Positions 54,301-63,985 of a stretch of 64,000 bases of DNA are shown here, in pieces (positions within the stretch are counted from its first letter, which is position 1; each line of letters starts with the position of its first letter). Source of the stretch: Paraspadella gotoi (lineage: Eukaryota; Chaetognatha); assembly GCA_051294375.1 (NCBI GenBank), contig CM119264.1, forward strand, positions 8,129,051 through 8,193,050, given 5' to 3'. Below the pieces are notes generated by a model. It worked only from the letters and a program-made list of their open reading frames with translations. It had not been told where the DNA came from and did no database searches. A program made the position numbers and the translations under genes.

Positions 54301-57300
54301 GACGGGAGAGCAATGATTTTTGCCGACGGCAAATGCGCGAAAGATCGGATTGTCGTCGCAGAGCAAACTGACGAGCAGGTTTCCGGGTGAGCTTCCAAGA
54401 CTTAATACTAGCGGGGAAACGATAGATCTCTGGTTGACTGAGGAAGTAGACGAAGACGTTGTATTTGGAATAGGGTGTGATTTGCCAGGCATCGGCAATA
54501 TGCGGGCGAGATTTAATTGAGAACAGCAAAGAAAGCAGCATAATTTGTAAGTGAATAAAAAACTAATTTGGTAGAGAATTGGCTTGGTAATCTTTCCCTT
54601 AAAAGGGTGTTTCGAGAGATAAAGCCCGGCCCAAACGGCAACCAAAGTCCAACCAGCGTGAATGGCGAGATCGGGGCCGCCAGGCTTCAGATTTTTTAAT
54701 TTGAGGTTCAATTGTTCCGCTTTGAATAGATTATAGCGACGAGGTAGAGATATTTTTGGTCGGAAGATAAAATCCGAAAGTCATCTCTTCTTTCACAGAA
54801 AAATTTCACGGACCATTAGAAATTGAAACGAATTTTCATTCCAATCACAGAGTTTCTACGGTAGGCAAAGCTTTTCCAAATTGGTGCCTTTGAAAGAATT
54901 ATTGCCTGTAGTTGGGCCATCAATAGCTTGAAAAAGGTGGCGCAGACGCAAGTTCAATTGGTGTGTAAGCTGCAGATGGCCCAATGAAACTTTTTCCTGG
55001 CGATGGTCCTGCATCTTTTCACAATCCCGCCAATTGGACCGGTATGACGGCGGTTAGAATCAACGCCGACGACTTTTAAATCCTTTGTGAGGTTATACTC
55101 ATCAAGGAATCGCAGGATTGCGTCGGATGTTTGGTCCAGCAGCTTTTCCCGTAGGCGTTACATGAGTGAGAAACTTCCCATCTGGCTGAGACACCAAAAC
55201 GATATGGCTCCTTTTTTTCTTTTTTCTGACCGACGCACACCGTTTTCTTCTACCACCTCCAATGTCTCAATTTCCTTCCGTCGAATAAACGCCCTCCACC
55301 AAGTCATTCTTTAATCTTTGTTCCTTTCACGCCTGCAGTTTTTGGAACTTTTTTCCTTTTCACGACGAAATACGCTCACAGATCGATGACACATGAAGAG
55401 GTCGTCGGAAGTGACGATGGCAAAGTCGATGAGGAACGGCGGTGGCGATCGCTGCGGTTAAACCGATCCGACGCTCCCCATCAGCATCGCTCACGCGCCG
55501 TCGTCGGTAAGAGGAGGGATTCGATACGAGTCCTCTGGAAAAGGGTTTATTATTAATGATAATGCTTGATGTTATGCTTAATGTTGTCAGTTATAAAAGT
55601 TAGATACTATTTTAATCTAAAAAACACGAATAAGTATTACAATCACTAAAAAGTTACATATTGCATGCAAGGTCATTCTATAAACTAGCAAAGACTATTA
55701 TTTAAAACTAGCTTCACACGTTGAAAATGGATTATTGAAATAATACCTTTGTTTAAAAGGTTTAACCGGATCCAGCTGTTAAAAATGCTTAAAAGTTGAA
55801 GTAAACAGAGTATTACATTTTTCATTTTTAATAAGATTTTTACCTTGAGATTAAATTCTATATTCACTTCGCCGCGTTGAAGGTTCATCTTCAATCAAGA
55901 TTTCGCTGAGTTGCTCTTGACGCCAGATTTTGTGCCTCACTCCTTGTCCTCAATAACTTTGGCGGAATGGTTTTCTTTTAAAAACCTGCTTCACGAGGCC
56001 CTACAAAATAAAGGGCAAATGGCGGATAAAAAATAATCATACTTAGTAAATAATAAAATAAAAAAGTTCTAAGTTTTTAATGAGTTAAAAGGCAGAAGAA
56101 GTTTTTTTAAATGTTTACAAATAATAATTATTAATCTTCAAATACAGACATGTTTCGGCTTTAGTACAAAAGTAATAAAGGCTGAAATATATCGCGTGTT
56201 TGAAATTAAAAATATCGTTCATTTATAAACATTATTTAAAGGAACCCAGACTATCAATATCAAACGCGAATGAAAAAAGAAAGAAAAATATACAATGTCT
56301 AAAATTTTTATTGAATTATAATCTGAGAGATTAAGGTAAAGTAAACGTTAACAATGTAAAAAGGCAGAGAGAATGACTAGAAATTTAAAAAAAAAATACT
56401 TATTTAAGAAGTTACCTTTCGCGCCTCGATTTTTTTTCAGTTATTTTGCTCGTTGGAATGTCAATGTCGACCAATTTGCAGACGGGGGAGATGAAGAATG
56501 GCGATGACGTTGCGCAAAAATAAATTCGCGCTCAGGGCAAGGTGGAATGCTTATCGTGAAGGCGGCGCAGTTGCAGTCCCAGCGTGAACGTTGTCATTCC
56601 CCATCTCTTTCCATCGGACCATTGCAAATTTAAAACCTCGAAACATTGATGCGAGTTTTGAGACAAAATATTTTTTGTTTGGAACCAGAGAACTACATTC
56701 GTTGGTAGTATCTCATGCTTCTCGCGAGCTCGCTATTAGCTTTTGTATCGGGCGATTGAGAAAGTGTTGAAGAGAGCAAAGCGATGTACTTGCTCGACGT
56801 AACATGGACGATCTCTTTCGCGGACGTCTTCAAAAAGGCAAAAATCGACAGATACGACCCTTTCAGCGACCGGCGTGCGCGTTGTAACCATTGATGCTTT
56901 GGGTAAAATATGTAGATTAAACATTGGAAATAAAAAAATATTTTTAACCTGGAGTAATGATACATAATGCCAAAACGTCGCGTAAAGTTGGCAATCGAAA
57001 GCGGCAAAGTCTTCGATGGCGCAATAAGTCGAACTTGAGCCGCTTCGTGAATTTGGAACGTTTTTTACTGTTTTTAATTTTGGGCATTATTCTTAAGTCA
57101 ATATCGAAAAGATATTTGAATAATTAAAATATTTTAGGCCAAAAAAGCTGTTTTTCGACATAAAAATATAGTTTCTTCAGAGAATAAGCGGTCTAACCTG
57201 ATTGGATCTCATCGCTCCGAATTCCGCTTCGAGGACCAAAATCACATCAAAAGCTTTTTTTTATTTTTTGGCGGCAAATTTAATAGAAATTAACAATTTG

Positions 57301-58974
57301 GACGGAAAGCTTTATTGTAACCCTGTCATAAAATCGCTTTCCGTGCGTCAAATGTTCAATATTTTTTAATTTATTTTTATTGTTTTATGAACATTTTTTT
57401 CGACAGTTAAATCAATATATTTTATTGATAGACCTTTTAGTTTTGACTTTGTTGCCGCCTTATTACCTAATCCCTAATTTCAATTCTTAACACTTAACCC
57501 TAATCCATTACCTTAATCCCTAACCTTATTTTCTAATCTTAAAACTTAATCCCTTACCTCAATTCTTAAATATCCTTTTGTAACGGTATATCCACACCTC
57601 CTCACGTTCATCATCGTTCAGCCAATTTTCCATTGGCTCTCAGGGGGTACGCACCATCCATCCACAGTCCTAACGACTTCCCTGTGTTGGCAAAGCGAGA
57701 CCATCCTCGGGTAACCGCGCCAGTGACAGGAAGTGTCACTGAGGGTCAACGATGATAACGTGAGGCGGTGTGAATACACCGCCACAATATAATGATTAAA
57801 CCTATTATAAAATGGTAGTAAATGTGGATAATTCGCTACATTGTTAAATGTTTACTGGCACAGTATTAATGTTTATTTCATTGCTAATGTTATTGATTAT
57901 TATTATTACTGTTATCGCTTTGCTTGTTTAGGCATATAGGTATTCTGTTTATTTTAGTTTTACTACGTCAAGTTGAGTTGGGTGAGGGGCGCATCTCGAT
58001 TTGAGCGCCTTTCTCCTTTTTTTCAAAATTTAGAGAACGAATCGTTTCTTCCCTTGAGCTTTTCTCTTCATGTTTGAAGCATTTAACCAAAAAATTAGCT
58101 TTGAAATATATTCAATTCTACTTCTAAGTATGCATTGTGTTTCGAAATTTGACGCCATACTTTTCAATTGTGGACAAATAAACTAATCCGATAATTCGAT
58201 GTTCGCAGTTCCTTATTTGAAATTTAAATATAAAATTATCGTAAATTGTTATGACGCGGCCGAGAGAAAAGGAAGATATCTACTTATCATAAATTTCGAT
58301 ATACTTCTGTGATTGCATAGCTTAGAGAGCGAGACTTTGGATAACATATCGTCGAACATTATCTGTTACTCACTCTCGGAATTCTCTCCGTTCTCACTTG
58401 CAGCTGCAATTCTTCGCGTTGGGCCCTAAGGTGACCCCGGTGACGCATTCCACCTTCTTGATGGTTTCGTCGATGCCATTCCTGGGTCCACCGTCATCAT
58501 GCGGACGCTTGGAATTTACGAAGACGAGGCACATCTTCTTTTTCCTCCCGTTTTGGTCGCGTCCGGCCGCCGAAAGAGTTTTCAAGACATGGGCGTAGCC
58601 TGCTTTGACGTCGGGCCGGACGTTGACGAGCGAATCGCTATTGCCGGGTTCGGTCGGGGCGATGAGAATAAAGTAGGCGCGGAATTCACCGTCGGGAGGA
58701 TTCCTCGTCGGACACTCTTGCTCCTGGAGGTTGGAAGGGCAGTTGAATAGTTGGACGGGCTCTTCCTTTTTCTCTTAAACCGTCTCGCGTTTCGGTCTCT
58801 TTCATTCATTCAATCATACATTCATTCATACATTCATTCATTCGTACTTTCTTTCTATTTCTTTTTCTCTCTCTTTTCACTCACCACGCCGATGGTTTCC
58901 TCTGCCGAGCATCGAGTCGCACGAAATAGGAGCCAATAGAATGACAAGAGTAACAGCGACAAAAGCGACTCCAT
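30954..58974 (-). CDS. Receptor-type guanylyl cyclase with divergent catalytic residues
   Basis: A single-pass receptor expected to make cGMP. Signal peptide MESLLSLLLLSFYWLLFRAT is in exon 58974-58885; extracellular exons are 58759-58398, 53094-52985, about 51934-51865, 50936-50867, 50684-50350, 50264-50192, 49665-49582 and 49310-49213. The membrane span WWIWGVPFLMCCILVLAGII is in 49034-48817. Kinase-homology exons are 45279-45116, about 41084-40945, 37775-37690, 37511-37398, 37264-37126, 37064-37001 and 36805-36683. The linker coiled coil is 36425-36322. Cyclase exons are 36194-35964, 32203-32032, 31824-31696 and 31376-31253; the tail is 31211-31065 and 30992-30954. Metal-binding Asp residues are kept (VLFTDM, ISDSQI) and NVASRM is intact. 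The usual guanine-recognition Glu and Cys appear as Asp (VDQI) and Ser (PKYSIFGD). Some extracellular exons and one kinase-homology exon were not found. Confidence 0.88.
32395..32640. repeat. ~16-bp minisatellite
   Basis: About 14 degenerate copies of a unit close to CATAATTTGGTCAACTG, within a guanylyl cyclase intron. A stray unit next to a TCAA run occurs near 34435-34475. Confidence 0.9.
33056..35195 (-). mobile_element. Family-1 MITE copy D, interrupted and expanded
   Basis: Minus-strand end sequence (GTTTGAGCAAACAATGTCGG) lies near 33063-33085 and the opposite end (ATAATTCACTTTTGTCGG, reverse complement) near 35130-35150. Between them are at least three ~130-bp internal units (34540-34990), an expanded GGAC tract, family-3 fragments and AT-rich sequence. 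I infer that these are one copy split by later insertions; they could be two partial copies. Confidence 0.5.
38330..38893 (+). repeat. Solo arm of the Penelope-like element, copy 3
   Basis: A degraded single left arm: it matches copies 1 and 2 from the ACGATTTTATTT terminal block, through GGATAGTGGTTAG, GAGATGAGGGATAG and AAGAGCTCAAAAT, to CTCTTTGGCCTGATACGCC. No partner arm is present. The hammerhead core is lost. Confidence 0.6.
39046..40569 (-). mobile_element. Family-3 MITE, expanded copy
   Basis: GGATCGTCGCAATAGC near 39046-39060 and GCGATTGCGACGAT near 40557-40569 are its two ends in inverted orientation. The interior carries a long AG tract (39306-39358) and AG-rich sequence (40150-40360). 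Confidence 0.5.
41352..42056 (-). mobile_element. Family-1 MITE copy C
   Basis: A near full-length (~705 bp) minus-strand copy with GCCGGATCTGC at 41354 and AGCAGATCTGGC at 42045-42056. It has two ~130-bp internal units and a short GGAC tract. It lies in a guanylyl cyclase intron. Confidence 0.75.
42198..42330 (+). repeat. Degenerate telomere-like repeat tract
   Basis: Repeated GATTAGGGTT-like units: TTAGGG occurs about eight times with spacers of variable length. TTAGGG is the usual animal telomere unit. A related complementary tract lies at 57455-57570. Confidence 0.6.
42606..43464. mobile_element. TIR element with TA target duplication
   Basis: An 859-bp element is flanked by TA (42604-42605 and 43465-43466). 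It has inverted arms of at least 230 bp, beginning CATGGTGACAATTTTACAA and ending TTGTAAAATTGTCACCATG. The TA duplication fits Tc1/mariner-type transposition. There is no transposase frame. Confidence 0.8.
43588..43628 (-). ncRNA. Hammerhead-like motif with damaged core
   Basis: In the left arm of copy 2, minus strand: CTGATGA is intact and ACATGTCC is present, but the expected GAAA reads CAAA. The conserved G of the core is lost, so this copy should be inactive. Confidence 0.55.
44986..45026 (+). ncRNA. Hammerhead-like motif, right arm of copy 2
   Basis: CTGATGA (44986-44992), stem II GACTC/GAGTC with a longer loop than in copy 1, GAAA, then ACATGTC. Stem II differs in sequence from copy 1 (GGCTT/AAGCC) yet still pairs, a compensatory change. 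Stem I pairing is weak. Confidence 0.62.
45590..46420 (+). repeat. Family-4 repeats, two tandem copies with nested insertion
   Basis: One copy runs from about 45600 and is interrupted at 45862 by a family-5 element before resuming at 46129. A second copy spans about 46190-46420. Both carry GTACTCT.GGAGTGAATAAAC and the ATTGGTTGTACCAA tail. Confidence 0.65.
45862..46128 (-). mobile_element. Family-5 short element inserted in a family-4 repeat
   Basis: It is the reverse complement of the element at 21387-21650, ending in the GGCGGTGTGAATATACCGCC hairpin. It interrupts family-4 sequence between GGGGCAAGATAG and TTTATTATTAAATGAATG, which proves insertion. Confidence 0.75.
46625..46865 (+). repeat. 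tRNA-derived SINE, full copy
   Basis: A hairpin (TGGTGGACTAAAATCCACCA) is followed by a tRNA-like head with a box-A-like TTGGTGTAGCAATCAAG and a box-B-like GGGTTCTAGCCC, then a non-tRNA body (GTTACAGCCTGATC) and a tail with CAATTACTGTCTCTTCA. The pseudo-tRNA is too diverged to call a functional gene. Confidence 0.75.
47450..47700. other. GC-rich island in AT-rich intron, unidentified
   Basis: A sharply bounded 240-bp GC-rich segment within an otherwise AT-rich guanylyl cyclase intron. No frame is convincing and no second copy was seen in the window. A repeat of another family is the likeliest explanation. Confidence 0.4.
48045..48785 (+). mobile_element. Family-1 MITE copy B, the most complete
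   Basis: It begins GCCGGATCTGCTTACAGCAG and ends GATCGTGGGCAGATCCGGC plus a short conserved tail. It contains two tandem ~130-bp units (48225-48355 and 48365-48520), a short TCTG tract where copy A has TCCG, and an AT-rich section. Its tail lies about 30 bp from the donor of the transmembrane exon of the guanylyl cyclase. Confidence 0.78.
49838..50055 (-). repeat. tRNA-derived SINE, second full copy
   Basis: A minus-strand copy of the SINE at 46625-46865, with box-B-like GGGTTCTAGCCCG and the same 3' body. It lies in a guanylyl cyclase intron. Confidence 0.75.
51105..51370 (-). repeat. Family-1 MITE fragment F
   Basis: It has the GCAGATCCGACATTGTTTGC end (reverse complement), AT-rich ATTAATTA sequence and the beginning of an internal unit. 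The other half is absent. Confidence 0.65.
52478..52630 (-). repeat. Family-1 MITE fragment E
   Basis: Contains the reverse complement of the TATAATTCACTTTGTCGG end block and an adjacent GATATAAGTGACTTACCGAC segment. The remainder is missing. Confidence 0.65.
54855..55490 (-). pseudogene. Degenerate copy of an uncharacterised transposon-like invertebrate ORF
   Basis: Minus-strand frames together resemble a family I remember from repeated, uncharacterised genes of cnidarians and arthropods: a segment like SDR...TAAIATAV, then HIVLVSQPDGKFLTHVTP, then VVGVDSNRRHTGPIGGIVKR, FHWAICSLHTN and LRLRHLFQAIDGPTTGNNSF. The matching pieces lie in different frames, so there are several frameshifts, and a stop follows CSLHTN. 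It is broken and lies inside a guanylyl cyclase intron. Its relationship to the neighbouring open frames at 54080-54711 is unknown. Confidence 0.5.
56130..56200 (-). repeat. Penelope-like arm fragment with partial hammerhead core
   Basis: Contains GACATGTTTCGGCTT and the remains of the opposite strand of stem II, but the CTGATGA box is lost. It is a remnant of the same family as 11237-13017. Confidence 0.5.
57455..57570 (-). repeat. Second degenerate telomere-like tract
   Basis: Repeated CCTAATCCCTAA and AACCCTAATCC units, the complement of the tract at 42198-42330. A family-5 element follows within 15 bp. Confidence 0.5.
57583..57785 (+). mobile_element. Family-5 short element with hairpins at both ends
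   Basis: The left end is ACGGTATATCCACACCTCCTC and the right end GTGAGGCGGTGTGAATACACCGCC, which are inverted relatives. The interior matches the other two copies up to GTCACTGAGGGTC. Confidence 0.7.
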
Positions 58975-60083
58975 TTTAGAATTTTATTTTATCGGTAAAA
59001 CAATCGAGTTAAACCTTTTTCTATCTTTGGGAGAAATAAACTAAACTACGTTTAACTAAACTAAACGCACGTTTAACTCTCGTTTTTTGGTCAAGACATG
59101 TTACCTTCAAGCGACTACTGAGTACTGTAAATAATTTTTAATTATTGAAGGATCGAAAAAAAAAAAATCAAAACATATATTTATATATATCTCACTACAC
59201 ATCTTTGTTTTCCTATTTAATTATAAAACAAATGAGAAGTTGTAAGGGCCTTTGCCTCTGTTCAAAGTCATGTGGAGGTGGGGGGTGGAGGGATTTATCC
59301 CTGTTGTATTGTCTGACTCTCACCTGTTCTCTCTCTCTCTCTCTCTCTCTCTCTTCCTTAGCTCTCTTCTTTTACTCATTTCACTCTTACCCTGAACGAT
59401 GATCTGTCAAATAAGATCGAAATATTGGTTTTCTTTAAAAGAAAAAAAAAATACTGCACTTGATCCCAAATTCGACGTTTTCTTAATCATAAATTAAACA
59501 GTGCATGTGATGACTCTACAAACTTATCATATGAAGACTTTCTAACTTTTTATTTTGAAAATTAAAGAAGTTTATGCAGAATAACGAAGTTTTTTTTAAT
59601 TGAGGTCATGTTATAGCATAACTGTAACAACAACTATCAATGCACGCTTGCAAAAGAATACGACGAATTTATGAGATCGCCACAAAACGATTTAATATGT
59701 AGTTTTTTTTTTCGAAAATAAACACGACGAAAGTCAAACTCTTTTCTTTAACTATGAGTGAAAAAACCTTTCCAGATATATTACCATTTGTATTGCCTCT
59801 ATTTTTTAAAATATTTTATCAGGGAAAGAGTTTTGACTTTGGAAAATATTCATGTCTTGTTTAAACCAAGTGGGTATAACGCAATGAGGACAATGACCGT
59901 ACAAGGGGAAAGAAAATAATTTTTCAGAGTAAAGAAAGAGGCGAAAAATTAGAACCAACCTAACAAGTAATAAAAATAAAATAGATTGCACCGAAGCGTC
60001 ACCAGAGAAGTAAATCGTTGGCCATTCCTTTTTTTCACTCTGAAAATGTTGGAAGTTATCGATATTTTCTATAATTTTTTACA
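58975..60083. other. Spacer between guanylyl cyclase start and the acidic-protein gene
   Basis: It should contain the guanylyl cyclase promoter and 5'UTR (transcribed leftward) and the 3'UTR of the next minus-strand gene. A CT microsatellite lies at about 59330-59353. No further gene was found. Confidence 0.55.
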
Positions 60084-61198
60084 TCAATTTGCTGAGGCAA
60101 AGTCAATATAGAGATCAGTGGTACAATAATCATTGAAGTTCAAATCGCTGCTCGAAATGTCGAAATTTTTTGAGTGGAGTTGATTAAGAGTGTTCTTTTG
60201 TTGATTCCTGTCGCAAAAGTCTGCCCTCTCATGGAAGCTCAATTTTGCTGCGTAGTCCTGAAAAAAAAAGAACAGACGTTGTGAAAAATAATTATTAATT
60301 ATCAAATCCTTTCTCTATAATTGCAAAAACAGCGCAAATTATAAAAATAAATTTTTCCGCATCTAGTCAAAATTTATATTTTAATAATGCGAAATAAAAT
60401 AATTTTAGGTATATGACAAATAGGCTGTATTTACATCAGTTCATGTCACAACAAACGAAATCAAACCAGAAAAAAAATAAATGTTGTCAAACAAAATTAA
60501 ACTTTATTTCCTTCGATATTCCTTGAAATTCGCTCTGTTAAAAGATGACACCAACTGTTTCGTCTTTCTGATTGTCTTTGTTGTTATTGTGGTTTTTTTT
60601 TTTACGTATTTCGTTTTTTGGAACCGCGTTGCACCCAAAGAAATAATCGAGGGAGACGTTTTAGGCACAACGAAAGGTGACGACGACGACGACGACGACG
60701 ACTGAAGGATTTTTGAGGAATTGATTCCCTAATTCAAATCGACGTTCGGCGCGAGAGAAAATTGGGTAACGACGACGACAACAACGCCGAAGAGATGAAA
60801 CGACAAATCACCGGACCATTGATGCCAGAATTGGCAGAAGCAAATGTCATTGGAAAAAGTAGCACAACGTGGTAAAATCCAATATGTATTGAGACTATTT
60901 GTTTACGAATACGACTATTTAAAGATGTTCTGTTCACATCCCTGTCACCAATATCATCATCATCATCATTGGGATAGTATTTATCATCAATATCATCATC
61001 ATTATCATTATCCATTTCATGATCATGATCATCATCGCCATAATCATGATCATAATCCTTCCAAACGTAACAATCATGATCATTATCATCGTCATCATCA
61101 TCATCATCATCATCCTTACCTGAGGTTTGCTTTTCTCGTCGGTTTTCGTTCCGTCGTCGTTTGTCACCCGATTTTCTATGATTGATTTGCCTTTGGCT

Positions 61199-61235
<37 letters not shown>

Positions 61236-62480
61236 AGCGGTAGAAAATCCACCTGAGGTGACGCTGGCGGAAGCCGCGGATTTTCTGAGGAAATCGAACA
61301 AAAGATGAAAAGGATTCGACGGCCCGTCGAGGCTGGGGGGGGAGGGATGGGGGAGGGGGGGAATTCGATGGAGGGTAGTTATTGTTAGGGGAGAGAGAGA
61401 GAGAGAGAGTGCGTGTGTAAAAGAGAGGAAAGGCAGACAGATTGAGAATCACTAAAAGGAGAAAGAAAAGAAAAGCTGCGGTTCAATTACCTTTTTGTTT
61501 TGTTTTCTCTTTTCTGCCGACTCTTCACTTTCCTCCTTCCGGTTATCTTCACATTTGGCTGATTTCCAAATTTCCGCTAAATCTCTTCCCTCTCCTTCTT
61601 CCTCTTCCTCCTCTTCTTCTTCCTCTTCCTCCTCTTCTTCCTCTCTCTTCTCTTCTTCTTCCTCTCCCTTCTCCCCGACCGTTCCCTTCAAACTCGTCAT
61701 TTCCTCCGCGGCTTCTTTTTCCCCTTTCATCCCAATGGTCTCTTCCTTTCCTCTCTTCTCTCTTTCCTCCTCTCTCTCTCCTTCGCTCCGATCGTCCTTT
61801 CTTTCTTTCCCTTTACATTCTCCTTTTCTTTCCTCCATTTCCTCCATCTTTTCCTCCTCTTTTCTTTCTTTTCTCTCTTCTACTCTCCTTTCCTCCCTCT
61901 CTCTCGCCTCCTCATCCATCTTCTCCTCTTCTTTCCTCCCTCCTTCTCCTCCCTCCCTTTTTCCCTCTCTTTCCTCCTCTTTCATTGCCTCCGATCCAGA
62001 ACAAAATCTGCAATTGCAATCGTCGAAATCGTCTTCTTCGTAATCATTATTGTTATCGTCGTCGTCGTCGTCGTCGTTTCCTCGATCGCCAGTCGTGCTT
62101 TTCCGCTTCCGTGGATAAAGACTCCCGCCGCCATTTGCTTCGAGATCGAGTCTCGACCTCCATTTGGGTCTCAGTCTCGATCCTTCGTCTTCGAATCCGA
62201 GTCTCGATCCTCGACTCGAGTCTCTTCCCGTTTCCCTTTCGTTTCGACGCCACAACCAAAGGACTTTGGCGGATCCGTGGCGTCGCGCGGCGTCGTCCAT
62301 CACATCGTCGTCGTCGCCGGCGTTGCTTTTCCGCTTTCTGCATTGACGTCGATTCAGATCAACGCCAACGCGCCATTGTTGACGCTCTTTGACGCCGCGA
62401 GAGTGCTCGCTATTTTCGCGGCGCCGCCGATAGAGGGACGGGGCGTCGACGACGTCGATGGAAGCGCTGATGTGGGACGG
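60084..62480 (-). CDS. Acidic, low-complexity protein, function unknown
   Basis: Three minus-strand exons join in phase 0: about 62480-61491, 61332-61130 and 60257-60084 (stop TGA at 60084-60086). The large exon is rich in Arg and Asp at first (DDDDDDDNNNDYEEDDFDD), then almost entirely Glu, Lys and Arg. The second begins PRRAVESFSSFVRFPQK, contains a run of 11 Asp and ends DEKSKPQ. The last begins DYAAKLSFHERADFC and ends LYIDFASAN. Splice sites are good (CCCCCCCCAG acceptor at 61333; CAG|GTAAGG donor; TTTTTTTCAG acceptor at 60258). The start was not located; upstream there is an ATT microsatellite. I recognise no family. Repetitive coding sequence makes the large exon the least certain part. 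It could be a nuclear or chromatin-type charged protein, but that is only inference from composition. Confidence 0.45.
60955..61120. repeat. CAT/ATC trinucleotide-rich tract
   Basis: Imperfect CAT, ATC and GATCAT runs lie in the intron of the acidic-protein gene. They produce long Met- or His-rich open frames that should not be read as coding. Confidence 0.85.
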
Positions 62481-62489
62481 GGAATGGTA

Positions 62490-62685
<196 letters not shown>

Positions 62686-62699
62686 GTTACCTTCGAGGC

Positions 62700-63906
62700 G
62701 ATCGTCCCAGATTCGCCTTTTTGACGCGGAAAAAGGAGGAAGAAGAAAAGGAGGAGGAGGAGGAAGAAGAAGAGGAAGAGGGAGAGAGAGAGGGAGAGGA
62801 AGAAGGTGGAGGGGAAATAGTTGCGTTTCTGACGGGAGACGAAAACAGGCGCTGATTCGTCGTCGTCGCTGTCGTCGTCGTCGCTGTCGTCGTCGTCCTG
62901 TCACCGACAGTTGAGTTGGACGTCGACCTGAAATTCAAAAAAAAAAGTTAATTTACGTCGAAAGAGAAAAACAAAACAACAAGAAACGAAAAATCAAATC
63001 CTTTCACTCAACTTTTACCCTTACATCCAAAACAAAATTATATTTAAATTATTACAATAACTTTACATAATCTTTAAGGTGTTGGTATTTCGTACTTTTA
63101 CTTTTAAAAGGATTTTTATGATTACTGACATCCAATGACTGATCTCTGAAAGTTAGATTGGTGAAAGACTAATCAACCGTCAGTTCGTGACGACGACGCA
63201 AAACTGAGATTTTTCGAGCGGAAATGCGATTTCCAGCGTCGCGTCTCGCGTCACTCACGCCGTTATCGTCGCCACGCCTACTTTCCATTCCGGTCAAACC
63301 GGAAATAATGGACGGGTACAGAATCAAAGGCGGTTAATGCTAGGATCGTGCGACAGTTCGTCGCTTATGTGTCATGTGCTATTAATACTGATTTAATATT
63401 TATTTATGGTTTATGATTTATGCGCGATTGTAAAGCGAGAGTTCGATGGTCATCAACCCTATTGCGAGTCAATTTTAAATTTAAATTTGAATACATTCAA
63501 GTTAAAAAGTTAAGTTAAAAAAGTTTAAAATAATTATGAAAGAGAAAGAGAGAGAGAGTCTGGATATGAACGATTCTCGTTAGGAGGCGCCAGGATTCGC
63601 GACGGGGGAATTTCTACTTTTTTTATGATTAAAATTGTTTTGGTTTTGGTTTCCGCCGCAAGATTCTCTCTGGTCTCTTTTTTTTTCACTCCTCTCCTAT
63701 TCTTCTTTTTTTTCTTAATTAAAACAAAGCCAAAATAACAAAAAATCGGTTATTAACAGGGATAAAGTTTAATATAATTTTCTAAAAGTTAGTTCAACTC
63801 GATTTTTTCCTTCATTCTCTTGTCTCCTTTTTTTGACTCTCTCTGGTTCCTTGTTTGCGTTTTGTTTGTTTTGCTTTCTTCATCGTCTCCCCCAATCTAA
63901 AGCTTT

Positions 63907-63910
<4 letters not shown>
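62700..63910. other. Right-end stretch without a supported gene
   Basis: It begins with AG-rich and GTC-rich low-complexity DNA (62730-62900), which may hold an upstream exon of the acidic-protein gene, followed by unremarkable sequence. No exon could be supported. Confidence 0.5.

Positions 63911-63981
<71 letters not shown>
63911..63981. repeat. CT dinucleotide microsatellite
   Basis: About 35 pure CT units near the right edge of the window. Confidence 0.97.

Positions 63982-63985
<4 letters not shown>

Noticed and set aside
54080-54711. Two overlapping minus-strand frames of 153 and 164 codons
   Set aside because: Neither shows cyclase extracellular motifs, splice sites are unclear and the region adjoins a decayed mobile ORF. 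Left unassigned.
56693-57007. Minus-strand frames with SLKGSYLSIFAFLKT as candidate extracellular exons of the cyclase
   Set aside because: Possible, but I could not match them to the ligand-binding fold or find phase-consistent neighbours.
58398-58974. Reading the first two cyclase exons as a separate small secreted protein ending in CSCK
   Set aside because: The apparent stop follows a strong donor (CAA|GTGAGA), and the content (EFRAYFILIAPTEPG) fits the start of a receptor extracellular domain. Still not proven to be joined to the rest.
60481-60705. 74-codon plus-strand frame with a hydrophobic segment and an Asp tail
   Set aside because: The Asp tail is a GAC microsatellite and the frame lies in an intron of the acidic-protein gene. 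Likely chance.
60844-61185. His-rich plus-strand and Met-rich minus-strand frames
   Set aside because: They translate the CAT/ATC repeat tract in an intron.
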